Positions 1 through 10,443 of a DNA stretch of 64,000 nt are shown in pieces; the first letter of the stretch is position 1; the number at the start of each line of letters is the position of its first letter. The DNA is from Stagonosporopsis chrysanthemi (taxonomy: Eukaryota; Ascomycota; Dothideomycetes; Pleosporales; Didymellaceae), in contig JAFISE010000008.1 in assembly GCA_022560025.1 (NCBI GenBank), positions 62,001 through 126,000 on the forward strand, read 5' to 3'. The notes below the pieces were generated by a model. That model ran no database searches. It worked only from the letters and a program-made list of their open reading frames with translations, and had not been told where the DNA came from. The position numbers and the translations under genes are program-made.

Positions 1-656
1 TCCCCGCCCACGTGGCCGCACGCGAACACAGACACAGACAAAGACAAAGACACAGACACAGACACAAACACAAACACAACCTCGCCGTCGCGCTCGTCGT
101 CCATCTCCTCTACCACATCCACGTTGTCAACCATATCTACATCCACAATCTCATCATCCACCTCAACCTCAATCTCAACCTCAACCACATGCACATGCAC
201 ACCCACATGCACACCCACACACACATGCACAGTCTCCACCAGACTGCTGTCCACAGAGCGCGAGGCACAGCTCTATTTCCTCCTTGGGTTTCTGCCGCGA
301 GATGGGGGTGAAGAGGAGGGACGGGGTGGGGCGGGGGCGAGGGCGAGGGCGAGGGAGAGGGCGATTGCGGGGTTGGGGTAGGGCGGTTGTGGGGGTGGAC
401 TGTGGTGTGAGAGTGTTTTCTTTTTTTTTTTTTTGCCCCATGGGGCTGGTGAGTCTGGGAGCGCGCAATGGCACAAGACTATCCGTGTGAATGGGCTGGA
501 AGCACCACAGAGTTGAACAAAGAATTTTTTTATATATCAACAACTTGCCCACATGTCCAACTCACTGCAATGTGTACCTGTACGTCCGGCCATGCTTGCA
601 ACACGCTAAATGCAAACAAAGAAACGCCCCGGCGCCGTGCTGCCGCGTCGCGCCGG
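1..656. repeat. Low-complexity left edge, no confident gene
   Basis: Positions 20-90 are a degenerate hexamer run (GACACA/GACAAA), 150-235 carry CTCAAC and CACATG repeats, 325-365 are a GGGCGA run, and 418-434 are a T tract. One minus-strand frame stays open from about 270 to the window edge and reads as alternating Val/Glu/Asp, then Val/Ser, so an acidic low-complexity exon of a gene continuing past the left edge is possible. No start codon or splice site could be fixed. The stretch next to 657 should also hold the 3' UTR of the minus-strand methyltransferase. Confidence 0.6.
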
Positions 657-1828
657 TCAATGGTGGGCGGTGGGCGGCTTCCTGCCGTGCACAAAGTAGA
701 ACTTGATGTACATGTGCAGGTCCCTCCTCCGCACGTCGTTTGTGACCTGGGCAATCAGCACGCGGCACTCGTCCTCGGACCAGCCGAGGATCTTGCCGAT
801 GAAGCCCAGCGTGTACGGCTCGATGCCCATGGCCATGTGCTCGCGCTGGTAGCGGCCGATTTCCTTCATGCGCGGATCCCTGGGCCAGGGCCCGATGGGG
901 ACCTGGGTCTGTCAGTGCTGCGAAGAGCAGGCTGGGTAGGGGGAAGGAGCTCACCTTGACGACCTTCTCGGCGACGTCGACAAAGCCTGCGTCGCGCATG
1001 CGCTGGGCCAGCGTGTGGGCGACGCGGATCTCCTTTGTGAAGACCTTGGCGGCGTCGTTGCACAGGTCCTGCCAGCGCAGCATGGCGTGGGCGTTGTTGA
1101 TGGTGGCGTCGTCGCTCTCGCACAGGGCGACGGGCTCCTGGAACTCGAGCCAGCCGCCGGGGTGCAGGTTCGCGTAGCACTGCTGGATGAGGCGGTCCCA
1201 GTCGCCGATGGCGCCGCTCAGGGTGCGGACGTGGATGTAGTCAAAGTGCTCGTCCGGGCCGTAGACCCACTCGCTCTCGGCGTCGTCGATGTAGAACTTT
1301 GCATTGGGCGGGACCCAGGTGGGCTGGATGGGGCTGAGGTCGGTGCCGAGGACGTCGCAGCCAGGGTGCTCGTCGGCGAAGTCGATGGCCCAGATGCCGG
1401 TGCCGGTGCCAATGTCGAGGGCGCGGCGCGGGGCTGGGCCGATGGGGGCGTCGTACAGCTTGCCGTTGAGGATCAGGGTGAAGATGTGGTGCAGCAGGTC
1501 GAGGCGGTCCTGCTCCTGCTCGTCGTTGGGCAGGACGTAGGCGCCGGAGCGGTAGCCGTGGTAGCGGCGGCCATTGGAGTACTCGTAGTTGAGGATGGAC
1601 GAGGCGAGCGAGGTGCTGGCGGCGCTGTTGTCGTCGAAGGCGCTGTCTGTGTCGCTGCCGGAGTCGGGCTCGAGGTGGGTGACGGGCTGGAGGGCGCCGC
1701 CGTCGGGCAGGGCGGGGGGGTCGGCCGCCTCTGTCTGCGCTGGCGGGGCAGCGTGGGCGAGCGCAGGGTCCGCGGACGGCGGGGCGTGGTGGTCTGAGGC
1801 AGCGTTCGGGGCGCCTGCGCCTGTGCCT

Positions 1829-1864
<36 letters not shown>

Positions 1865-1920
1865 GTGCCTGGCGTGGCGGTGGGCGAGGAGGCGGACGGC
1901 AGCGGCCCGGAGGCGGTCAT
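657..1920 (-). CDS. LaeA-like SAM-dependent methyltransferase
   Basis: Predicted 403 aa in two exons, 1920-955 and 902-657, with a 52-nt intron (954-903, GTGAGC...CAG) that restores the frame to a conserved C-terminus. Residues 1-110 are disordered, with a Gly-Thr run encoded by a GGCACA-type repeat and an acidic stretch. A class I methyltransferase fold follows: LDIGTGTGIWAIDFA is motif I (SAM binding), and GTDLSPIQPTWVP continues the Rossmann core typical of LaeA/TAM-type fungal proteins. Family members act as nuclear regulators of secondary metabolism or as small-molecule methyltransferases, and sequence alone does not decide which. It is divergent from the P450 at 2530 across 609 bp. The first ATG fits the single open frame. 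Confidence 0.9.
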
Positions 1921-2529
1921 GGTGGGCTGGTCGGATCGTCAGGGCGGCGCGGGAGACCGTCTTCGCACTGTCGCTCTGTCACGGGCGCGGTCGCTGCGGC
2001 TGCGGCTGCTGGAGGACAGGAGGGGACGGCCGCCGGGAGACGCGCGCGAGGTTGCGGTGCGCCGCCTTAATATGCGTGCATGCGTACGTACACAGTCGAG
2101 CCATTATTATCCGGCGACGAGCGCCCGTTCCCAAGTGCGTGGGTCGTGACAGGCCGTGACCACTGGCCCCCGACCAGCCCACCGACCAGCCCACCGCACG
2201 AGCTGTCTGGCGGCCTGGCGGTCTGGCGGCCGAGTAGTCCGGGGGGGAGTCGCCCGCCCGCCCGCAACCACCGTCGAGTACCGCCGTAGCACCGCCGCAA
2301 ATGCACATGCTACCCTCCGCGCACCGCATTCACGCCTCATGCCGCCCGTCCTGTCTCCAGCCTCCAGCGCCCGTGGCCCGCTCAGCTAAAGGGCGTGGCG
2401 CTGGCCCCCGTTGACTTGCCCGTCGCCCTCGCCCGTCGCCCGTGAAGCTCTGCCCCGACGCATGTTTCGTCGCCGCGCCCATCCACTCCCCGCCCTCGCC
2501 TGCACCGGGCTGCACCGTCCGAACCGACC
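1921..2529. promoter_or_regulatory. Divergent promoter, methyltransferase/P450
   Basis: 609 bp between two divergent start codons. It is GC-rich, with short CGACCAGCCCAC direct repeats near 2170-2195 and CGCCCGCCCGC runs near 2250. I found no clear TATA box or named operator. It could co-regulate both genes. Confidence 0.5.
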
Positions 2530-4266
2530 ATGGCCGCGGCACTCGCCTCCCTGATTGCCTCCGCCGGCCTCGTGCCTGTGCTCGCCGCAGCCCTCGCCGC
2601 CTACGTCCTCGCCCTCGCCGTCTACCGCCTGTATCTGCACCCGCTGGCCAAGTTCCCCGGCCCGCGCCTGGCCGCCGTCTCCTCGTGGTACGAGGGCTAC
2701 TACGAGGTTGTCCAGAACGGCCAGTACTCGCGCCACATCTCGAAGCTGCACGACCGCTATGGTGCGCAGCCAACCTACCGCGCCCCCGGTACCGTACGCC
2801 CCTTGACTGACATGCCACGACAGGCCCCATCATTCGCGTGACCCCCCACGAGCTGCACATCCGCGACTCGAGCTTCTTTGACGACTTCTACACAAAGAAC
2901 CTCCACCTCGACAAGGAGGGATGGGACGTCCGCTTCGGCACAGAGGGCGGCGTCCTGACCACCGTCGACGCTGCCTTCCACAAGCGCCGGCGTGCAGCAT
3001 TGAGCCCCATGTAAGTGAGCCAAGTGACTATGCTTCATCGCAACGCAACCACACCAACCCGTGAAAACATGGAATCAAGTGTCCTCCCAGACTGACCCCT
3101 GCAAGGTTCTCCCGTCGGTCCATCCTCGACTTCATCCACATCATCTACCGCCACATCGACACCTTTTCGATCCGCATGCAGGAGTTTGAAGTCAGAAAAG
3201 AGCCCATGAACCTGACCCACGCCTTCCCAGCACTCACCGGCGACATCATCATGGACTACTTCTTCGGCTTCAACTACGCCCAGCTGAAGCACCCGGAATT
3301 CGAGTCCTTCCACGATGCGTTCCAGAAGATTGGCGGCGCAGGCCACATTGCGACGCAGTTCCCGCTGATGATTCCGGTATGTCCCCTCCCACGACAACCC
3401 CACCATTCTCCTGACATGTCCAGATGATGAACGCCATCCCAGACGCCATAACCGAATGGCTCCAGCCCGCGGCAAAGAACATCCTCAAGTTCAAGCGCGA
3501 CCAATGGTCCAACATCGGCCGTACCATGTCGGGCGAACCCATGAAAACAAACGACGCCAAAAAGACAATCTTCCAGGAAATCCTCTCCTCCAAACTACCC
3601 CCCGAGGACAAGACCCAACAGCGCCTCAGCGAAGAAGCCCAGATTGTCGTCGGCGGCGGCGTGGAAACCACCGCCTTCGCCCTCTGCATCGCCGCCTTCC
3701 ACATCATCCGCACGCCGCGCATCTACGCCCGCCTGCACGCCGACCTCGTCGCCGCCTTCCCCAACCGCTCGACCCTCGCCCTGCACCCGCTCGAGCAGCT
3801 GCCCTACCTCAAGGCCTGCATCACCGAGGCCGTGCGCCTGTCCTACGGCCTCAGCGCCCGCAACCCCCGCACCCGCCGCGCCGCCCCGCTGCACTACGCC
3901 CACTGGCTCATCCCCGCAAACACAAGCGTCAGCATGACCATCCCGGACGTCTCGCACGACGAGGCCATCTTCCCAGACTCGTTCGCTTTTATTCCCGAGC
4001 GCTGGCTCGACAGCCCCCGCGCCCCGGACGGCCAGCCCCTGGACCGCTATCTGGTCAGCTTTGGCCGCGGTACGCGCAGCTGTCTGGGCGTCAACCTCGC
4101 GTGGACAGAGCTGTATCTGACCCTGGGCATGATGTTCCGGCGCTACCGCTTCGAGCTGCACGAGCCCAGTCTCGACGACGTGCAGGTCGGGCATGATTTC
4201 TTCATCCCCGTCACCAAGCTGGATGCAAAGGGCGTGAGGGTCTTTGTCGAGAGCGTGGACCATTAG
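2530..4266 (+). CDS. Cytochrome P450, trichodiene-oxygenase-like group
   Basis: Predicted 510 aa in four exons: 2530-2761, 2824-3010, 3106-3376 and 3424-4266. All junctions keep frame. An N-terminal membrane anchor (about 5-28) is followed by the hinge LHPLAKFPGPRLAA. The I-helix reads VVGGGVETTAFAL (the A/GGxET motif), the K-helix ExxR is EAVR, and the heme loop FGRGTRSCLG places the thiolate Cys near residue 450. Length and motif spacing are those of an intact microsomal P450. The N-terminal half resembles fungal P450s often labelled trichodiene oxygenase, a broad group that does not imply trichothecene synthesis. The substrate is unknown. It neighbours a LaeA-like methyltransferase and a sugar transporter. 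Confidence 0.93.
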
Positions 4267-4741
4267 GTCATGTAGTCAAGTAATGTTAATCAAGTGGTGG
4301 TGAGAATCGTCTAGCTCAAGAGTAGCATTCCCTGGACAACCCTTTTGGACATCTCTCAACTGCATCCATTCGGCTTCCCTCACTTGAGAAACCAAAGTCG
4401 AGCATAGAGATCAAGTCAATAAACAACGTCATTGTCAGTCAGAAACTAAGATTGTCGTCAATCTACTATGCTTCGCTAACTATGCTTGCGGACTTTGCCT
4501 CCTAAAACAGGCATCGATCGAGTGCTCGATGCTCTTCTCCAGAGACTTCGAGTGCTGCAACCCATCTGCAGGCATTTTAGAAGCAGAAATACATTCCGAG
4601 CACAAGACGTCGAAGAGCCAACAGAAAACCAGGCGCCAATGACTGCCTCTCAAGAACCACTATCGGTGCAGGCAACATGCTGCACGGAGAAAGGCCGTAG
4701 CAGTGCGGACACGACAAACCAAGGAAGGGCGGGCGAAGAAC
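4267..4741. other. Convergent 3' intergenic region
   Basis: 475 bp between the ends of the convergent P450 and sugar transporter, expected to hold both 3' UTRs. No other gene is seen. Confidence 0.5.
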
Positions 4742-6606
4742 CTAGACCTTGTTCTCAGGCTGTGCAACGTCTTCCTGGTGGCGCGCACGAGTACCGGCCT
4801 TATCCGAAGACTCGAGTGAGGACGTCTCGGCGTGGCCAGCAAAGGTCGAGTGAGGCACCCACTTGCTTGAGTGGCGCGGCGATGTCTCCTTGAGCATGTT
4901 GTCGACCTGCTCGAGCGAAAGACCCTTGGTCTCGGGGACGAGGAAGTAGGCGAACACAACGCACGCTGTGCACGTCGCACCCCAGACGAAGAAGACCTTG
5001 GACTTGAGGTTGCCGTACTGCTCGTCAATCATGTACGGCGTGATGAACCCGATCACAAAATTCCAAAGCCTGTGAGGTATTAATAATGTAACGGCAGAGC
5101 TTTCGTGATTCAACCTGAACGTACCAGTTGGAGGCGGTGGATAGAGCAACGCCCTTGGCACGAATCGGCAGGGGGAAGATCTCGCCAATGACCACCCAAG
5201 CCGCGGGTCCCCAGGTGGAGGCGAAGAAGAAGATGTAGAAGCAGGTAAAGACGATCAGGCACATGGAAGCGCCTTTGCTGCCTTCGGCGACAGTGCCCAC
5301 GATCGCAATGACAAACTCGCAGATAAGCATGCCCACAGCGCCGTAGATGAGGAGCATGCGACGACCAAACTTCTCAACAGTCCAGAATGAAAGAGGCGTG
5401 GAGCCAACGTTGACCGCGGTGGTGATCATGGAGATGACGAAAGCATTCTCGAGGCCGACGGTCTTGAAGAAGGTCGTGCCGTAGTAGAAAACTACATCAG
5501 TCAGTCGGTAGTTCCGTCGCGACAATTCCATCACTCACCGAAGTTGACGCCAGTCCACTGCTGCATCATCTGAAGTGCCACACCGAGCACGACGCGACGG
5601 AGATTGCTGTTGGGCGAACTCCATCCACCGGTGAAGCAACTGAGCCAACCACCCTGCATGTTCCTCGACTCGGACTTGTAGTTGGCCACGAGCTCAGCCA
5701 GCTCGTCCTTGACGTAGTCAGAGTCGAGAGGCTGGCCGCGCAGCGAGCTCAGTGAATCCGCTGCGTCTTCAAGACGACCACGTTTGACATACCACTGCAC
5801 ACAGTTAGCCTCAAGTATACATTAGCGAACACAAGTACGTACCCTCGGTGACTCTGGCAGAATGATGATACCAATAGCAAGAATCAGCGCCCAAGCGAAC
5901 TGAAGGGCGATTGGGACACGGTAGGAACTGGAATCCGGGTGATTCATGGTGGAGTTATCAACCACAGCAGCGAGGAGCAGACCGATGGTGATACAGAACT
6001 GGTAGCCGGAGACAATGGCACCGCGGACGGCCTTGGGCGCAACTTCGCTCATGTAGAGGATGATGACTGCGCTGACAAACCCAACACCAACGCCTGAGAC
6101 CAAGCGTCCAGCGACAAGAACCGGAACCGTATCGGAAGCCACTTGAAGGATGACACCGAGGATGAAGACGGCACAGCCGGCGATGATGGTCCCGCGGCGT
6201 CCGAACCAGTCCGCAAGAGACCCAGCGAAGAGCGCACCGAAGAAGGTGCCGGCGGACAGGATGGAAACAATGAGAGACTTCTCCCAGGTTTGGTAGAGGC
6301 GGCCGTTGTAGGCGTCCGCGGCGGTGGAAGGGCCTGTGATGTTAGCGCTGTATATCAAGATCGCAAGGTTTACTCACTGCCGAACTGCTCCTTGAAAGCA
6401 TTCATAGCCAAGACGCCGCTAACGTAGCCAGAGTCATAGCCGAACAGAATACTGTAGTCGTGAGCGCGAGTATCACCATCATCCGCAGTCAATGCTTACC
6501 CTCCAAAGGCGGCGAAGACGCAGAGCAAGTAGCCACGCAGAGTGACAGGCGCCTCAGAGCGGTCGAGTACACCGCCGCGATTGGCAGAAGAAGCCAAGCC
6601 GGGCAT
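4742..6606 (-). CDS. MFS sugar transporter
   Basis: Predicted 540 aa in six exons: 6606-6500, 6451-6378, 6333-5843, 5794-5539, 5491-5125 and 5069-4742. All junctions are in frame with canonical splice sites. It has the sugar porter signatures of the major facilitator superfamily: FGYDSGYVSGVL in TM1, DWFGRRG in loop 2-3, PESPR after TM6, QQWTGVNFVFYYGTTFF in TM7, KFGRR in loop 8-9 and VPETKG after TM12. It is a plasma-membrane hexose-type proton symporter or facilitator related to fungal high-affinity glucose transporters. The cytosolic tail of about 60 residues is hydrophilic. It is convergent with the P450. Substrate specificity cannot be read from sequence. Confidence 0.93.
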
Positions 6607-7340
6607 GTCGAAAGCTTGTTAGATTTAAGCTAAGTGCTGCAAGTAAGGGATCGGTAACGTGGTCGCGGTATGCGAGAGTGGAGTCAAGGAGTGTGGTGCA
6701 ACGCAGAAGGAATGAGTGGGGAGCAAAATTATATCGTGCCCGCAGCAAACGCGCACGGTGACAGAAGCGGCGAGCTCACGTGCGCATGCTCAGCCTGCTG
6801 TAATTTGAAGTGAAAGGTAGGATCAAAGTGAAGGTGCCGAATCGGGAAGGAGTGAGACATCCCAATGCGGTAGAACCATGCAGCATTTCTCAGCCTCTGG
6901 AAAGAGAGTCGGAGATCACACGACGAATATTCAACGCATGTTCGACGAGCGTGGCGATCCGTTTGCGTGGGAATTGGACCTCGTATAAGCATGATATACT
7001 GCTGCTATGAGCCTCGACACAATGCTCCAACACAAGGGTTGACAGCCGACCATTACAACCATGCAGAGCCATCTTTGACTCAGCGGTGTAGCAGGCTGCT
7101 TCGGAATTCATTTCGCACGCTTTCCATTCATACAAAGTCAGCGGAGAAGGCGGTGGAACATAGCACATGCGTGTGGGGGCAGTAAACGTTTTTGAAAAGA
7201 TGAAATCTGTATAGAAAAAGAACGTGGCTGAGATGTACCAAGATGCATAATGAGACACAACGAAGAATGAGAGATGTACGAAAGTCTTGGTCAATTAGCA
7301 ATAGCATAAGCAGCAAGTAAAACAATAAAGAACAAGACAC
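6607..7340. other. Intergenic, nothing recognised
   Basis: About 730 bp covering the sugar transporter promoter (minus strand) and the 3' flank of the small PPxY gene. No coding frame or RNA was recognised. Confidence 0.5.
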
Positions 7341-7728
7341 TCAGGTTCTACGCTGATCACCCCGGATGGCTTCTTCATACGTCGGTCTCGCAATATCGTC
7401 GTAACTCGGTGGCGCATCTTCTTCACCAGCTCTTTCCGAGCTGAAGCTACGGCGCTTCTGCTCCCTGCGAGCTTCCTCGCTCTTCCTCTCCTGCCGGGAC
7501 TCCCTGCGAGAGAAGTGATCGCGTACCGCACCAGATGAAGACGATTCTCCAGGCGCATGAACCTCGGCCGCCTATCACCACGGTTAGGAACTGGGAACTG
7601 GGCTCGTTGATTTCATCAATGCCTACCAGAGCAGCTTTCTTTGCCTTTCTTTCGTCTCGCTTCTCTTTGATCTTCTTACCGCCCTCTTGCAGGCCGAGGG
7701 CTACACCCAAAACCAGAATGCCGGCCAT
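7341..7728 (-). CDS. Small basic protein with C-terminal PPxY motif
   Basis: Predicted 110 aa in two exons, 7728-7627 and 7571-7341, joined across a 55-nt intron (GTAGGC...GATAG). The N-terminus MAGILVLGVALGLQ is a short hydrophobic, Gly-rich segment. A lysine/arginine-rich, probably helical stretch follows (about 18-75). The tail contains APPSYDDIARPTYEEA, where PPSY is a PPxY motif of the kind bound by WW domains of Rsp5/NEDD4 ubiquitin ligases. Splicing switches into a frame with strongly coding-like content, which supports the model. The upstream frame is open to an ATG at 7944, which would add a 72-residue Arg/Gln-rich N-terminus. I prefer 7728 but am unsure. Function unknown. Confidence 0.65.
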
Positions 7729-8969
7729 CGTGCGAGGTTGATACTCGGTCCAATGAGCGCGTTCAGCGGCAGGTTGAAAAGCAATGTCAGTCCGTAGAGC
7801 TGGCAAGTTGTTCGCAGCAAGTGCTCTAAGCTCCCGGCGTTGCTGTCGACGAGCGGCACACCGAGAAAGATGCTGGGTCTGGACAGATTGCCCGGCTAGA
7901 AGGAGGCGTTGCTGTTGCTTGCGGCTGCAGCACATGATGAGCAAGGTATAAGTAATAAAGGTGGTCGATACGGAAATGGCGAATGCTCGGGTTGAGATGC
8001 TGTGGTTGCTGCACGAAGATGGCTTACATATTTATGTTTAGTAGAGCGAACGCTTTCTATTCAGAACGGACGTAAGGTTTCTGCCAGGAAACACGCTAAG
8101 ACGCGACAATAGTTTCCATGGTGCAAGAGGTTCAGTGGTTGTGTGATGGTTCAACGTTGCGCCGCCGCCTGGAAGTTCTTACGGCCGGAAGTCGTTGACG
8201 TACGCCGCGGTGACGTTGAGCGCTGACGGGCGAGCATCGTTGGCTTCCGCAACACCAACATCGCATCGCACACGCTTGCAACTGGATACAGTTGTCAAGT
8301 CCTGCTCGTTGCCGACTACTTGTTGGTGGGAGCACACGTTCGGACATGTAGGATCAAGTGCCGCCGACATAATTCCAACATTGCGCAGAAGTCCTTGATC
8401 TGTACGAGCTTCTTTGTGGTAGATCAACTGCTCAAATTGGTAGTAGCTAGGTAGCCTTCTCTCTTGAGGTTAATAGACGCGAGCTCCCTTGTTCGTTCCG
8501 CTTTCGAGATGTCTAGACGCCACAAGCTCATCCTAGAATACTGTTCGCATCAACATCTGTGCAGTGTTATTCAGAATTGGTTAGCCACCACCACTACACG
8601 ATCCTCATCACCAGCACCGCATAAACAATCGTACGAAACGCACAGCCCCATTCGAAGCCCTGGGGAATAGATGGCTTCTTCGCGCATGGGTTAACGGCAG
8701 GTACTCACGCGAGCTTATACTCGTTCTGGATAAGCCGCAAAGCCCCAGCCAGTGACGAGTCGTAACCAGCTCTGCTCAACTTCCGCGATCCGGGTGTGGG
8801 GAGCCTCCGCTGCTACATCGGTGAATTTCGTAAATTGGCTCTGAGGAACAGCGATTGCGAACCTGTTCTAGCGGGTTTACAGATTTTTCACGACAACTGA
8901 ATCAGTATATAGCCTGTGTCCTCACCCTGTGTTCCAATCTACCCCCCAACCTTTGTTCATCCGCACCCA
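7729..8969. other. Intergenic with possible gene remnant
   Basis: About 1.2 kb. On the minus strand an open frame at 8179-8427 (82 codons, four Cys) and another near 8815-8708 followed by a GTGAGT donor look weakly coding-like, but I could not join them into a gene with a start. A TATA-like AGTATATAG lies near 8903, just before the phosphatase gene. Confidence 0.35.
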
Positions 8970-10046
8970 ATGCATCTCAAATCTACAGCTGTATCGGCAG
9001 CCCTGTGGCTGGCAGCAAGTGCTGCGCCTAGCTACAGCACTGGCCCAAATGCGACAATTGAATTCAAACACTGGCCAGCCAATGCATCAAGAGCCCTCAG
9101 CAACATGATCATCAAGAACGCAAACCAGAGCAACTATGCGGTATTCGACATGGACAACACCAGTTACCGATATGATCTCGAAGAGTCGCTCCTTCCATTC
9201 CTTGAGAACCGCGGCATCTTGACTCGTGAGAACCTGGACCCGACCTTGAAGCTGATTGACTTCAAGGATTCAGCCAACTACACAGAAACTCTGTACAGCT
9301 ACTACCTTCGCTTGTGTGAGGACGATGACTTCATCTGCTACCCCTGGATCGCTCAGGTCTGGTCCGGGTTTACGTTGCGCGAGCTGAAGGTCTACGTTGA
9401 TGAACTGATGGCCTTGAACTCAACCATTCCTACCCGATACTGGGATGGTGATAAAATTGCCGAGTCCACCGTCAACTCTCCCCAGGTCTTCCGCGGCCAG
9501 GCCGAGTTGTACAATGCTTTGATGGACAACGGCATCGACGTGTACGTCATCAGCGCTGCTCACGAGGAGCTTGTCCGAATGGTTGCCAGCGACCCGAAGT
9601 ACGGCTACAATGTCCCACCGCAGAACGTCATTGGCGTGACGACTATGCTTGTGAACTCCACCTCAGGCTTTCTTACAAACGCCCGCAAACAAATCGTGGA
9701 AGGCACCTACGACCCGGAAGCGAACTTGGATCTGATTCTGGGACCTTACCTCTGGACTCCTGCGACATGGTTCGCTGGTAAATGGGCTGCCATTCTTACC
9801 TATATCGATGAATGGAAGCGACCAATCCTGGCAGCGGGCGACACACCGGGCTCAGACAGCTACATGCTGTTCCATGGCGTTGATACAGCAAAGGGAGGCA
9901 TTCATCTGTGGATCAATCGCCGAGATGCATACTTGGAGAGGATCCAAGGTGAAATCCGGAACAACACGGCTGCGCAGATTGCGAATGGAAGGGAGGTCAC
10001 TGCTGACAAGAACTGGGTCATCGTCAAGCCCGCAGATATCCTGTAA
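8970..10046 (+). CDS. Secreted HAD-family phosphatase, phosphorylcholine phosphatase-like
   Basis: 358 aa, single exon. The ATG at 8970 begins a signal peptide (MHLKSTAVSAALWLAASAAP), so it is preferred over an in-frame ATG 18 codons upstream. HAD motif I is VFDMDNT with Asp60 as nucleophile and Asp62 as acid/base, motif II is SAA at 195-197, Lys271 is a candidate motif III lysine, and GDTPGSD at 290-296 is motif IV, which binds Mg2+. The DMDNT/SAA/GDTPxSD combination is that of bacterial phosphorylcholine phosphatase PchP, so a secreted phosphomonoesterase on choline or ethanolamine phosphates is plausible. Several NxS/T sequons suit a secreted glycoprotein. Confidence 0.88.
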   Translation: MHLKSTAVSAALWLAASAAPSYSTGPNATIEFKHWPANASRALSNMIIKNANQSNYAVFDMDNTSYRYDLEESLLPFLENRGILTRENLDPTLKLIDFKDSANYTETLYSYYLRLCEDDDFICYPWIAQVWSGFTLRELKVYVDELMALNSTIPTRYWDGDKIAESTVNSPQVFRGQAELYNALMDNGIDVYVISAAHEELVRMVASDPKYGYNVPPQNVIGVTTMLVNSTSGFLTNARKQIVEGTYDPEANLDLILGPYLWTPATWFAGKWAAILTYIDEWKRPILAAGDTPGSDSYMLFHGVDTAKGGIHLWINRRDAYLERIQGEIRNNTAAQIANGREVTADKNWVIVKPADIL

Positions 10047-10443
10047 GCTGGTTCGCGACAAGGGCATCGATATAGATGTCTCGTCTCTTTCATAATCTGG
10101 AGGCCTTGGAAGTTCATTAATTAGACCCATGAGCTCTTGAACCCATCGTGCTTGAGAATTCGTTCGAAGTGATGCTGATCGTGTTGCATCGTGGGTCGGG
10201 AGAAGCTAGCAAGCTACCGCTGTGCTTCGCTTAGGTAATCAAGGCGCATTTCCGCAAGCTCAGGGCTTCTCATTTGTAAGGCCTTGATGCAGGCACTTCC
10301 GTTGCCCACTTGCGGGTGTGCTTACTATTCTCGTGCGGGAAGACGTTCTGAGCTTGACCTTCTCGGGCGTGCCATTATGTGACGTATATATTGATTTCTA
10401 AGCAAGAACTCAAGGAGCTCCCCATATAACCCCTCATTCATGC
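10047..10443. other. Intergenic
   Basis: About 400 bp between phosphatase and GST. It holds the phosphatase 3' UTR and GST promoter, with an AT-rich GTATATATTG at about 10383. Nothing else was recognised. Confidence 0.5.

Noticed and set aside
1015..1797. Plus-strand open frame of 260 codons
   Set aside because: It is the antisense shadow of the LaeA-like methyltransferase and has a Val/Gly/Ala composition typical of shadows.
2530..4266. Trichothecene pathway role for the first P450
   Set aside because: The resemblance is to a broad P450 group often so labelled. No trichodiene synthase or other pathway gene is in the window.
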